NCBI GenBank assembly: GCA_945866095.1
Contig: CAMBGA010000003.1
Span: 1-57,984 of the forward strand
Length of the DNA: 57,984 nt
DNA from: Spirosoma fluviale
GTDB taxonomy: Bacteria > Bacteroidota > Bacteroidia > Cytophagales > Spirosomataceae
Direction of reading: 5' to 3'
Under the pieces are notes generated by a model, which ran no database searches, was not told the origin of the DNA, and saw only the letters and a program-made list of their open reading frames with translations. The position numbers and the translations under genes were made by a program. This document shows positions 44,000 through 51,162 of this stretch, piece after piece; within the stretch, counting starts at the first letter, position 1, and every line of letters starts with the position of its first letter.

Positions 44000-44110
44000 A
44001 TGGCCAAAGGGATGAATTCAAAAAAATCCGAAAAGAAGGAGGCAACTAAAACTCCTAAGGAAAAGAAAGAGGAAAAAAGAGACAAAAAAAATAAGTCGAA
44101 TTATCAATAA
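44000..44110 (+). CDS. Very small lysine-rich protein (36 aa)
   Basis: ATG at 44000, stop at 44108-44110. The product starts MAKGMNSKKSEKKEATKTP and continues with KEKKEEKRDKK; more than a third of residues are Lys. The MAKGMN-KK start and lysine-rich body match a small hypothetical family I recall from Bacteroidota. It is followed at once by a strong terminator whose stem begins inside the stop, which supports a real transcript. A role in nucleic acid or ribosome binding is a guess based on charge. Confidence 0.7.
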   Translation: MAKGMNSKKSEKKEATKTPKEKKEEKRDKKNKSNYQ

Positions 44111-44133
44111 GCCCTTCTTGGGCTTATTTTTTT
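44106..44133 (+). terminator. Terminator immediately after the small lysine-rich gene
   Basis: AATAAGCCC (44106-44114) pairs with GGGCTTATT (44120-44128) around a 5-base loop, then T-run. The stem includes the gene's stop codon. Confidence 0.88.
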
Positions 44134-44156
44134 ACAGTTCTAAATTATAAAAGTGT

Positions 44157-44330
44157 ATGCCCGCTCGAAAATTGTTGACGATGGCGTTAATATTTGGAAT
44201 GCTGCTCGGCTACGGTTGGCAGTCCGTTGCAACGTCCATTGGTCTTCGAGGTATTTATTTGCTTATCAAAAAAATGGTACATTTTTTCCAATGGGCACTG
44301 GAAAAATTAAAGAAAATAATTGGTTTTTAA
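44157..44330 (+). CDS. Small hydrophobic membrane protein candidate (57 aa)
   Basis: ATG at 44157, TAA at 44328. The product MPARKLLTMALIFGMLLGYG continues WQSVATSIGLRGIYLLIKKM and ends in a basic amphipathic helix (LEKLKKIIGF). It has one clear transmembrane helix (about 6-22) and a second weakly hydrophobic stretch. Its stop codon overlaps that of the convergent FN3 lipoprotein gene (shared TTAA). It lies just after a terminator, so it needs its own promoter, which I do not see. A competing frame at 44153-44368 looks less protein-like. Confidence 0.5.
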   Translation: MPARKLLTMALIFGMLLGYGWQSVATSIGLRGIYLLIKKMVHFFQWALEKLKKIIGF

Positions 44331-45037
44331 TTGACTCTAAAACTATACGGAATCGTATAGGAGCTTAAAATTCCATCGCTCGATTTTACGGACCAATAAT
44401 AGACCGTACCCGGCATAACGTTAACCCAAAGGTTGGAGCTAGTAGTTGCGCTGGGAGCTACGAGTCTGTTCAATACTTTGGTTTGATCAGTATCTATATA
44501 AATTTCATAACTCAAAACTTTGCTGTCCGGATCCGCACCTGACCAAATAAGATTAACTTTTCCAGCGTTGGGTGTAACACTTGCGCCACTGACTGGAGCT
44601 ATCATGACCGCAGGAAAAGGGGCAAAGGTGGAAGCGCCATCGCCGGCTAGGTAAAATTTCCAAACATCACTACTGGCCGTTTCTTTGGATTTGTTGGATT
44701 TGGAAATGACTTGCCAACGGTATGGCGTGCCCCTCAATAGTGTTACGGTAGCTTTGTTATCACTATTGACAGATTTTGTCGTATTAGTTAAGGTATTTAA
44801 ATTGGTGACAACTAAATCGTAAATCTCAGTATCTTTTGCGGCGGCCCATGAAAAAGAAACATCTGAAGTTAAACTTGATACATTAGCACCTTCATAACAA
44901 ACGGTGTTATTGGCCGGCAAAGTAAGTGCGGCGGCCGTTGGCGGGGGAACAACTACCACTGCTGGCGTGATGGTTTCACTACCTTTTGAGCAGGCAAATA
45001 TCAATAAGCTGATCCATAAAATTCCTAGGTATTTCAT
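44327..45037 (-). CDS. Lipoprotein with two fibronectin type III-like domains
   Basis: 236 aa. Lipobox LIFAC gives a lipidated Cys16, and a Val/Pro/Thr-rich linker follows. Two FN3-like beta-sandwiches are visible: SDVSFSWAAAKDTEIYDLVV with TPYRWQVISKSNKSKE (about 45-130) and GKVNLIWSGADPDSKVLSYE with GTVYYWSVKSSDG (about 145-236). It starts inside the end of the DUF1501 gene (ATGA overlap), so it is the last gene of the DUF1800-DUF1501 operon. It is likely a surface or periplasmic partner of the DUF1501 protein. Function unknown. Confidence 0.78.
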   Translation of the reverse strand: MKYLGILWISLLIFACSKGSETITPAVVVVPPPTAAALTLPANNTVCYEGANVSSLTSDVSFSWAAAKDTEIYDLVVTNLNTLTNTTKSVNSDNKATVTLLRGTPYRWQVISKSNKSKETASSDVWKFYLAGDGASTFAPFPAVMIAPVSGASVTPNAGKVNLIWSGADPDSKVLSYEIYIDTDQTKVLNRLVAPSATTSSNLWVNVMPGTVYYWSVKSSDGILSSYTIPYSFRVN

Positions 45038-47133
45038 AGCTTAATTATTTTTAGCGTTTGATCTACGGTTTCCCCTTGGATCCGAATTAAATAAAGACCC
45101 GGAATAAATTCGCTTAAATCCAAGCCGACCAACCTAGACGAAGGGACCGCGTGATTTTGATTGGAAATTGCTAACCCCGCTGCATTGATGATGGAAATAT
45201 CGACCTTTTTGTCTATTCCATGCACATGTAATGAGACAGGTCCGGTGGTTGGGTTTGGAAATGCACTGACCGACTCTGAAACAAAAAACTCCTTGACATA
45301 AATGCCTTGGCAATTTAAATCGGTACTCACTTGTAGTTTCACTAGGCCAGCGGGTAAGGCGGTAGACCAATTAGCCTCCGTTACTTTAAAGAACGCTTCA
45401 TTTATTTGTACGAAATAATTAGTAGCGCCGCCGAGTTGTATACTCATTGATTTATTCCCCACGTCGATGGTCGATTGAACAACCAAAGGTGCCGGTTCAG
45501 TAATTTTGATGTCAAAGGCTTGTTGATAATTCTTGACATTCTCCACCGTAAAGACCAAATTATATACACCCAAGACCAAACCATTCAACAGGCTATTGGC
45601 CACCCCTTTGGGCATATTAATCTGTTTCTCGTATTTGTTAGGTCCTTTGACAGTTAATGAATAAGAATAGTTGGTATTCAAAACCGATACCTTTAAGGAT
45701 CCATTATTCGCACCTACGCACGTGGAAGCCACCACTTCTACCTTGAAATTATTCGATGGTAAAGTGAAAATTTCACATCCATTGACATCTACCAAAGCGC
45801 CTATTGGCGTATCGTTACATTTATCATTTACATCGGGTACGCCATCTTCGTCGGAATCGATGTAGGCCGACTGGATAATGGGAACTTGCTCGAAGTCTTT
45901 AAATAAAATATCTTTCGTAAACGATTTGGTTCCGCCCATCCATTGGTTCATGACTGAGGCATAAACTTGACGGAAATCGTATTGCATATCCATCTCGTAG
46001 GAATAGTTGGTTTTATCTGGGATGATCGGATTCTTGCCAACCACCTTGGGATCAACTTTATTGCCAAACAAAATAACAGGCGAAACGGTACCATGATCTG
46101 TTCCATTGGTTCCATTGGAATGAACCGTTCTCCCAAATTCAGACACACACATACCTAATACACGATCCGATTTCCCCATTTGGTCTAGGCTCTTCATGAA
46201 AGCTGTCACAGCTTCATCTATTTCTTTTAAAATAGTTGCGTGCATTCCAGTCGTTTTATCTCCAGGTTCTACCTGCGCACTATGAGTATCAAAACCGCCA
46301 ATTTGAACTTTATATATTCTAGTTTGTAAACCCCCTGAAATAAGTCGGCTGACGATTTTTAATTGGTCCGCCAAATTACTTCTTGGAAACGCATATTCAG
46401 TTCCTTTTTTAAATTGCTCTTTTAGCACCTTTCCATAGGCATTCGACTGCTTAGCCATGAGCTGCAAATATTTTAATTTCTCGCCGATGGGTGTCGAAGG
46501 GTAATTATTGTCAAATTCATTAATAATCTCGTAAAACGATTCTGGATTTGAGGCCACTACGCTGGTGAAAGATTTTTTTCCAGTAAACATCAACGAAGAA
46601 TTCCAACCAATTTCCATGGACAATGGATGAGGGAATAATTCAGTAGGGTAGGCCTCCGGGAAATTCGGGTGCTTGGCTTCTAAGTAACGGGCGGCCCAAC
46701 CGCTATTTTCGTATTTCAAGGCATCTGAAGCTGAATCCCAAATGTCCATCGACCTAAAATGCGAATAACTTGGTTGAGGATAAGCCACAGCCTGCACAAT
46801 TTTCAAACGGTTTTCCTTGTATAAAGATTGAAATCCTTTTAAAGATGGATGAAGCCCTAATTCGGTACCTTCCAGAGGTAAAATTTTGTTGTCCGGCAAC
46901 ATGACAGTTGATCGAATGCTATTCAATTTAGACAACATATTCAACGGAATCACGGTATTTAAACCATCATTACCGCCACTTAAAACGATGATCACAAGGA
47001 TGTTACCTTCGGCAACCGTTTGAGCTAATTCGGATTGTGTTCCAAAACCTAGGGATTCATAGGGAATAGAAGAAAACAATGCAGGCAAGGCTGCCGCATG
47101 TGACATTTGATGTATAAATTTTCTTCTATCCAT
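45034..47133 (-). CDS. DUF1501 protein with thrombospondin-3-like linker and type IX sorting domain
   Basis: 699 aa from ATG 47133 (the in-frame extension upstream overlaps the DUF1800 gene). The N-terminus MDRRKFIHQMSHAAALPALF is a Tat-type signal. Residues about 35-430 form the DUF1501 domain: LVIIVLSGGNDGLNTVIPL, FDTHSAQVEPGD, CVSEFGRTVHSNGTNGTDHG. A DSDEDGVPDVNDKCNDTP calcium-binding repeat (about 455) follows. The C-terminal 80 residues (FPNPTTGPVSLHV ... GLYLIRI) are a type A sorting domain, which implies export through T9SS. The gene is 1 base after DUF1800, in one operon. Confidence 0.9.
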   Translation of the reverse strand: MDRRKFIHQMSHAAALPALFSSIPYESLGFGTQSELAQTVAEGNILVIIVLSGGNDGLNTVIPLNMLSKLNSIRSTVMLPDNKILPLEGTELGLHPSLKGFQSLYKENRLKIVQAVAYPQPSYSHFRSMDIWDSASDALKYENSGWAARYLEAKHPNFPEAYPTELFPHPLSMEIGWNSSLMFTGKKSFTSVVASNPESFYEIINEFDNNYPSTPIGEKLKYLQLMAKQSNAYGKVLKEQFKKGTEYAFPRSNLADQLKIVSRLISGGLQTRIYKVQIGGFDTHSAQVEPGDKTTGMHATILKEIDEAVTAFMKSLDQMGKSDRVLGMCVSEFGRTVHSNGTNGTDHGTVSPVILFGNKVDPKVVGKNPIIPDKTNYSYEMDMQYDFRQVYASVMNQWMGGTKSFTKDILFKDFEQVPIIQSAYIDSDEDGVPDVNDKCNDTPIGALVDVNGCEIFTLPSNNFKVEVVASTCVGANNGSLKVSVLNTNYSYSLTVKGPNKYEKQINMPKGVANSLLNGLVLGVYNLVFTVENVKNYQQAFDIKITEPAPLVVQSTIDVGNKSMSIQLGGATNYFVQINEAFFKVTEANWSTALPAGLVKLQVSTDLNCQGIYVKEFFVSESVSAFPNPTTGPVSLHVHGIDKKVDISIINAAGLAISNQNHAVPSSRLVGLDLSEFIPGLYLIRIQGETVDQTLKIIKL

Positions 47134-47134
47134 A

Positions 47135-48883
47135 TTAAAATAATTGGATTTCTCCCATTTGGAATAAGGCGCCAAACAAATTTTCTAATCGGTTACTTAA
47201 AATTGATCGAGTCTCTTCAGTCTGTTTACTCATATGCGACTGATATAATTGCGTATAATAAGAAGGGGCATTTCCTCCCAAAACACTTGCTTTAATGCGC
47301 GCTTTGGCCTTATCAGAGATAGGAGCACTCATGATCTTTTCTACCGTTTCGTCGATGACCAGGTCGAGGTTTTCAGGAGATTTCAAACTGCTGACAAACT
47401 TAATTTTGTCTATTTGATTGTGTACATTTCCTTTAACTTCACCGGATCCAACCCACGCGCCCCATTTGGCAATACTATTTGCAGAATTGGATCTTTTAGC
47501 TATAGTGTCTGAATTGATCCAAAATAAATCAAAGACAGGTTCTTGGTAATAGGCAGGCCAACCGGATACGCTAGGAGGATCTGTATAGTTCAAACCTATG
47601 TTGCCCATTTCCCATTGCAAATTTTTGAATTTATAAAAATTACTTGTCAGTGGATCTGAGAATCGCTTAGGTATATCACCTCCTGTTGTAGTATTGGATA
47701 AATTCATGTCAAATTCCTTGTAAAATCCGAATATAAATTCCAAAGGTGATTTAATCATGGAATTATAAAACGAGTTATCATAAAAATGAGCACTTCCTAA
47801 AAGTGCACGAAGCGGAACTTTTAGTTCGTAATTATTTTTACGAAGTAGGTCAGCCATAGGCACTATGACATTTTTTTCTACGGTATCGTTAATGATTGGG
47901 TAACAGAAAAATTGGTATAGCCTCCTAGACAAGTACAATGCGCATTCGTTCGTGCTAAAGAGCATATCTATCGCTTCATCTAATTCTTTTTTACCATCCT
48001 GGCCATTTCGGCCTTTTATTAATCGATTGCCATAAAAGGCAGAGAATTGCTTATCTGAGGTATCGTGATTCCACGCATTGAATATGTTGGTGATAGGACC
48101 AGTCATTTTGTTTTTACTATCATTGTTGAATTGCCAGCCCACTAATAATCGAGCCATTTCACCAACATCTTGCTCTGTAAATTGAGATTTAGGTCCTTTT
48201 CCTACGGTAAATAATTCTTGTAATTCGCGGGCATAATTTTCATCGGGCTTATTCTTTTGACTGTGCTGCAGGTTGAGGTAGTCCAACATTAATGGGTCCA
48301 ATGTAATTTTGTAAATCGTGGTTTTGTAAGACTCAAAGGAAGTATTAAAGAGAGTTATGTAGTGTTGATACAACATTTTGACACTTCCTTTTCCAGCTGC
48401 TAATAGGTTATGCAGGAAGAATACCATGCGCCAATGTACTGAAGTACTTTGTTGGACCATGTTTCTAAATAGCCAAGCGTCATGTGAATTATGTCTTGGT
48501 CCTGGTGATCCATTCGGTTCGGGAGCAAATACATACTCTTTCCCCGGTTCTATATATACGTGACCTTGTTTTTCGGTTTCCTCCTTCGTGATTTCATAAT
48601 CATAGTCATTGACCGGAACGCTCGGTTGTTTTTCAGGTGTAAAGATTAAGTCTAGGGATTTTTGTAAAGAAAGGTTGTTGAGGTCCAATAAATGCCTACT
48701 TCCATAACCTGTTAAAACACGATTTAACAGATGTTTCTTTTGCGCGGTTCCCCAAGTTCCAGTGTATGCTTCAAGGCCAGTATTGACTACAGTTCTGGAC
48801 GCTCGAGCCTTTTCGATTTTGGAGAAATCGACGTTTTCTTTGCGAAACTGGGCTACTAAGTCTATATTTTTTGTATTTTGCAT
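47135..48883 (-). CDS. DUF1800 family protein
   Basis: 582 aa with no signal peptide; cytoplasmic or membrane-associated by default. Sequence features of DUF1800: HLLNRVLTGYGSRHLLDLNN, SVHWRMVFFLHNLLA (the WRMxFxxHN core), ARELQELFTVGKGP (the ExxELxTLG core), GWQFNNDSKNK and KSPLEFIFGFYKEFD. DUF1800 is nearly always encoded next to a DUF1501 gene; here the DUF1501 gene follows after 1 base. The pair is widespread in Bacteroidota, Planctomycetes and Proteobacteria, and the joint reaction is unknown. A TATATTTG box lies 17 bases before the ATG. Confidence 0.92.
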   Translation of the reverse strand: MQNTKNIDLVAQFRKENVDFSKIEKARASRTVVNTGLEAYTGTWGTAQKKHLLNRVLTGYGSRHLLDLNNLSLQKSLDLIFTPEKQPSVPVNDYDYEITKEETEKQGHVYIEPGKEYVFAPEPNGSPGPRHNSHDAWLFRNMVQQSTSVHWRMVFFLHNLLAAGKGSVKMLYQHYITLFNTSFESYKTTIYKITLDPLMLDYLNLQHSQKNKPDENYARELQELFTVGKGPKSQFTEQDVGEMARLLVGWQFNNDSKNKMTGPITNIFNAWNHDTSDKQFSAFYGNRLIKGRNGQDGKKELDEAIDMLFSTNECALYLSRRLYQFFCYPIINDTVEKNVIVPMADLLRKNNYELKVPLRALLGSAHFYDNSFYNSMIKSPLEFIFGFYKEFDMNLSNTTTGGDIPKRFSDPLTSNFYKFKNLQWEMGNIGLNYTDPPSVSGWPAYYQEPVFDLFWINSDTIAKRSNSANSIAKWGAWVGSGEVKGNVHNQIDKIKFVSSLKSPENLDLVIDETVEKIMSAPISDKAKARIKASVLGGNAPSYYTQLYQSHMSKQTEETRSILSNRLENLFGALFQMGEIQLF

Positions 48884-48899
48884 CAGAAATATCAGTTTT

Positions 48900-48907
48900 C
48901 AAATATA
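48900..48907 (-). promoter_or_regulatory. -7 box TATATTTG for the DUF1800/DUF1501 operon
   Basis: Exact TAnnTTTG match on the minus strand in the 78-base divergent gap to the Rieske gene, 16 bases before the DUF1800 ATG. Confidence 0.5.
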
Positions 48908-48961
48908 AAAGATTTATTTTAAAAAAGTGTTATAACTGATTTAACGGTCATTTTTTAATCC

Positions 48962-49468
48962 ATGAAAAGAAGAGAATTTGCTAGAAAGGCATGCCCAGCT
49001 TTGGTACTTTCCATTGTCGGTGTTGCTCTTTTAGAATCGTGTGATAACGCAAAAGAAGATTCGGCGGTGATCGTTCCCCAGGAGGAAAAAGATTATTTAG
49101 ACCGGATGAAGACGATTGGTACTACGGGATTTTTGCAAGTACAAAACAAGGTATATTTCAACCTGAAGCATGCGAGTTATTCTAAGCTCTTGACGTCCGT
49201 TAATTTTGTGAATGACCTTGACAATGGAGTGTTGTTGCTAAGGCAGAATGCCACAAGCTTGTTGGCCTTCGACAATTGCTGTCCTCATTTAGGAAGTAAA
49301 AATCAGTGGACCTTTCAGAGCAATAAATTTAAGTGCGCTAATCATGGCAATAGCTATGGAATTGAGTCGGTCCAAACAGCAAATTGTAGTTCAAATAGCC
49401 AATTTGGCAACTTGCGCTCATTTAAAACCTTGCTCTATAAGGATTTGCTGACGGTGGATTTTAGTTGA
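48962..49468 (+). CDS. Rieske-type [2Fe-2S] lipoprotein
   Basis: 168 aa. The N-terminus MKRREFARKACPALVLSIVG resembles a Tat signal and ends at LLESC, giving a lipidated Cys27. The Rieske cluster is complete in minimal form: Cys107-Pro-His109 in CCPHLGS and Cys125-x2-His128 in CANHGNS. No other Rieske subunit domain or partner enzyme domain is present, so it is probably a small electron carrier. It is divergent from the DUF1800/DUF1501/FN3 operon (78-base gap), which suggests that it may serve as a redox partner of that system. Electron donor and acceptor unknown. Confidence 0.85.
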   Translation: MKRREFARKACPALVLSIVGVALLESCDNAKEDSAVIVPQEEKDYLDRMKTIGTTGFLQVQNKVYFNLKHASYSKLLTSVNFVNDLDNGVLLLRQNATSLLAFDNCCPHLGSKNQWTFQSNKFKCANHGNSYGIESVQTANCSSNSQFGNLRSFKTLLYKDLLTVDFS

Positions 49469-49480
49469 CGCACGTGAAAA

Positions 49481-49804
49481 TTAATCCACAAAGGCCATTC
49501 TAATCGTTTCTTTTGTTTTTTGAATTTCTGTAACACTTAGCGAACCTAATATTTTACTGATTCGGTTCCGATCTATCGTTCTGATTTGATCGATAGCTAT
49601 CCAGCCAACGGTATTTTGAAGATTTGTTTTTATCCGAGTGGGATAATTTTTTGAATTAGTCGTTAAAGGGGCAATGACAATAGTTTGTAGATATTTATTC
49701 ATCTCGTTTGGCGAAATGATGACGCAAGGTCTAGTTTTTTTCATTTCACTCCCTTGAGTTGGATCGAGATTGACTAAAACGAATTGATATTGCTCTAAGT
49801 CCAT
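49481..49804 (-). CDS. mazF: MazF-type endoribonuclease toxin
   Basis: 107 aa, cytoplasmic. QYQFVLVNLDPTQGSEMKKTR and PCVIISPNEMN show the MazF/PemK barrel, with the conserved basic residues of the active surface, plus IAPLTTNSKNYPTRI and AIDQIRTIDR. Cleavage specificity cannot be predicted. It overlaps its antitoxin gene by 10 bases. It is more classically MazF-like than the toxin at 35704-36042, because its antitoxin is a MazE-type AbrB-fold protein. Confidence 0.93.
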   Translation of the reverse strand: MDLEQYQFVLVNLDPTQGSEMKKTRPCVIISPNEMNKYLQTIVIAPLTTNSKNYPTRIKTNLQNTVGWIAIDQIRTIDRNRISKILGSLSVTEIQKTKETIRMAFVD

Positions 49805-50040
49805 TCCTCAAATGTTTCATCTTCAAAAACATCTGTGATAAGCGCTTGATCTTCACCTGACTCATGCATCTTTTCAAATGCTTTTTCCCAGTTTTTTCGA
49901 GGTTCAATGACCGGTTTAATGATAATGTATTCTTTCTCTAGCAAAAGTTCGACCGAATCGTTGATGTTGTATTTTTCTAAAATAGTTTTACTCAGACGTA
50001 TGCCTTTTGAATTGCCGATAGGAATGATTGAAACTTGCAT
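49795..50040 (-). CDS. mazE: MazE-type antitoxin (AbrB-like swapped-hairpin)
   Basis: 81 aa. MQVSIIPIGNSKGIRLSKTI with the following LEKYNINDSVELLLEKEYIIIKP is the SpoVT/AbrB DNA-binding hairpin of MazE, with the IGNSKGIR core. The acidic C-terminal tail (EDQALITDVFEDETFEEWT) is the toxin-binding part. A TAATTTTG -7 box and the palindrome TTGTAATTACAA lie just upstream (50052-50079), which fits autoregulation. First gene of the pair. Confidence 0.92.
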   Translation of the reverse strand: MQVSIIPIGNSKGIRLSKTILEKYNINDSVELLLEKEYIIIKPVIEPRKNWEKAFEKMHESGEDQALITDVFEDETFEEWT

Positions 50041-50051
50041 GATTTGTTATT

Positions 50052-50079
50052 TTGTAATTACAATGTTACTACAAAATTA
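50052..50079 (-). promoter_or_regulatory. mazEF promoter and operator
   Basis: TTGTAATTACAA (50052-50063) is a perfect 12-bp palindrome next to the likely transcription start; TAATTTTG (50079-50072 on the minus strand) is an exact -7 box. A flanking TTTTGTA/TACAAAA inverted repeat (50050-50056, 50070-50076) is also present. Confidence 0.6.
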
Positions 50080-50122
50080 TTTTAATTACGAATTATTGTC
50101 TTTGTTTAAGAAGATTTTATAA

Positions 50123-51130
50123 TCATTGACCCTGATCCACTTTTTTAATAAACGAAATCACCCCATTCATATAGATTTTTTGATCATCCCACATGGCCAA
50201 ATGGCTACCGTTTGGACAGTACAAATATTCGCCATGTTGGACCATTTTACTTTGTTCTTCCATGGCTTTTGGATCCATGGTGTCATATTTGGCACCAATC
50301 ATCAAAGTAGGGATAGCGATTTCCTTCAGTCGATTTTTAATATCCCAATTGGCAAGTAGACCAGAAATCCCAAATTCACTAGGTCCCTGCATTTGAGTAT
50401 AGATGGCATTGTTTGCATGTTTAAATGACCTGTTTAAGGCGTCTGGCCAGTTGGTAAGCCGACAAATATGCTCGTGGTAGAAATTTGGAATCAGCAGCTC
50501 CATGTACCTTGGGTTAGCGAAATCTTTTTTCGCTTCTATGGCTCTAATTTCAGTGAGTATTTTGGGATCCATTTGTTTTGCCAAAACTTCTTGGGCATAT
50601 TTTCCATATTCAGGGGCACTCGCGACCATGTTGGAGACGAGTAGCGCCTTCATATTTTTTTGATATTTCAGCGCATATTCCATACCTAAGATTCCACCCC
50701 AAGAATTCCCTACGATGTAAAAATTGGATTGGTCGGCGCCTATCGCTTTTCGGACCTGTTCCACCTCTTCCACAAAGCGCTCGGTTTTCCAGAGTGTGGT
50801 GTCATTGGGTTGATCGCTATAATAGGAACCTAGTTGGTCATATTCATAAAATTCAAATCCTTCTCTTTGAAAAAATGTCTCAAAACATTCCATGTATTCA
50901 TGCGTCATGGCTGGACCACCGTGCAGAAGCAAGATCTTGATTTTGGGATTATTTCCAAAACGTTTAGTCCATACATTAAAGGTGCCTTTGGGCGTTTTGA
51001 TGGGAATTAATTTAATTCCGGCAGCCTCCAAGGTATCAGGGTAGCTGAAATAATTTGAGACTTTTTCTGACGTTTGGGTACAAGAAGCAAAGGCAAAAAG
51101 AGATGCCAAGATGAGGGCTAAACGGGTCAT
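50123..51130 (-). CDS. Proline iminopeptidase-like S33 alpha/beta hydrolase, lipoprotein
   Basis: 335 aa. Signal and lipobox FASC give a lipidated Cys17. The S33 hallmarks are HGGPAMTHEYM, EYDQLGSYYSD, the nucleophile elbow GNSWGG, an acid Asp in GAKYDTMDP and His in CPNGSHLAMWD. The HGGPGxxH-type motif is written HGGPAMTH, close to proline iminopeptidases. It probably acts on short peptides or esters in the periplasm. It lies 32 bases downstream of the sulfatase gene on the same strand and may share its transcript. An AAACCTA motif precedes its ATG. Confidence 0.88.
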   Translation of the reverse strand: MTRLALILASLFAFASCTQTSEKVSNYFSYPDTLEAAGIKLIPIKTPKGTFNVWTKRFGNNPKIKILLLHGGPAMTHEYMECFETFFQREGFEFYEYDQLGSYYSDQPNDTTLWKTERFVEEVEQVRKAIGADQSNFYIVGNSWGGILGMEYALKYQKNMKALLVSNMVASAPEYGKYAQEVLAKQMDPKILTEIRAIEAKKDFANPRYMELLIPNFYHEHICRLTNWPDALNRSFKHANNAIYTQMQGPSEFGISGLLANWDIKNRLKEIAIPTLMIGAKYDTMDPKAMEEQSKMVQHGEYLYCPNGSHLAMWDDQKIYMNGVISFIKKVDQGQ

Positions 51131-51136
51131 AAGGAA

Positions 51137-51143
51137 TAGGTTT
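51137..51143 (-). promoter_or_regulatory. AAACCTA motif 6 bases before the S33 hydrolase start
   Basis: On the minus strand AAACCTATTCCTTATG leads into the start codon. It lies between two co-directional genes, so it may be an internal promoter or a translation signal. Confidence 0.4.
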
Positions 51144-51162
51144 TGTATATCAGCAAAAAAAG

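Noticed and set aside
44153-44368. A 71-codon frame overlapping the small membrane protein candidate
   Set aside because: Composition is mixed and the frame runs into the convergent lipoprotein gene; the 44157-44330 frame has a clear transmembrane helix and its own stop.
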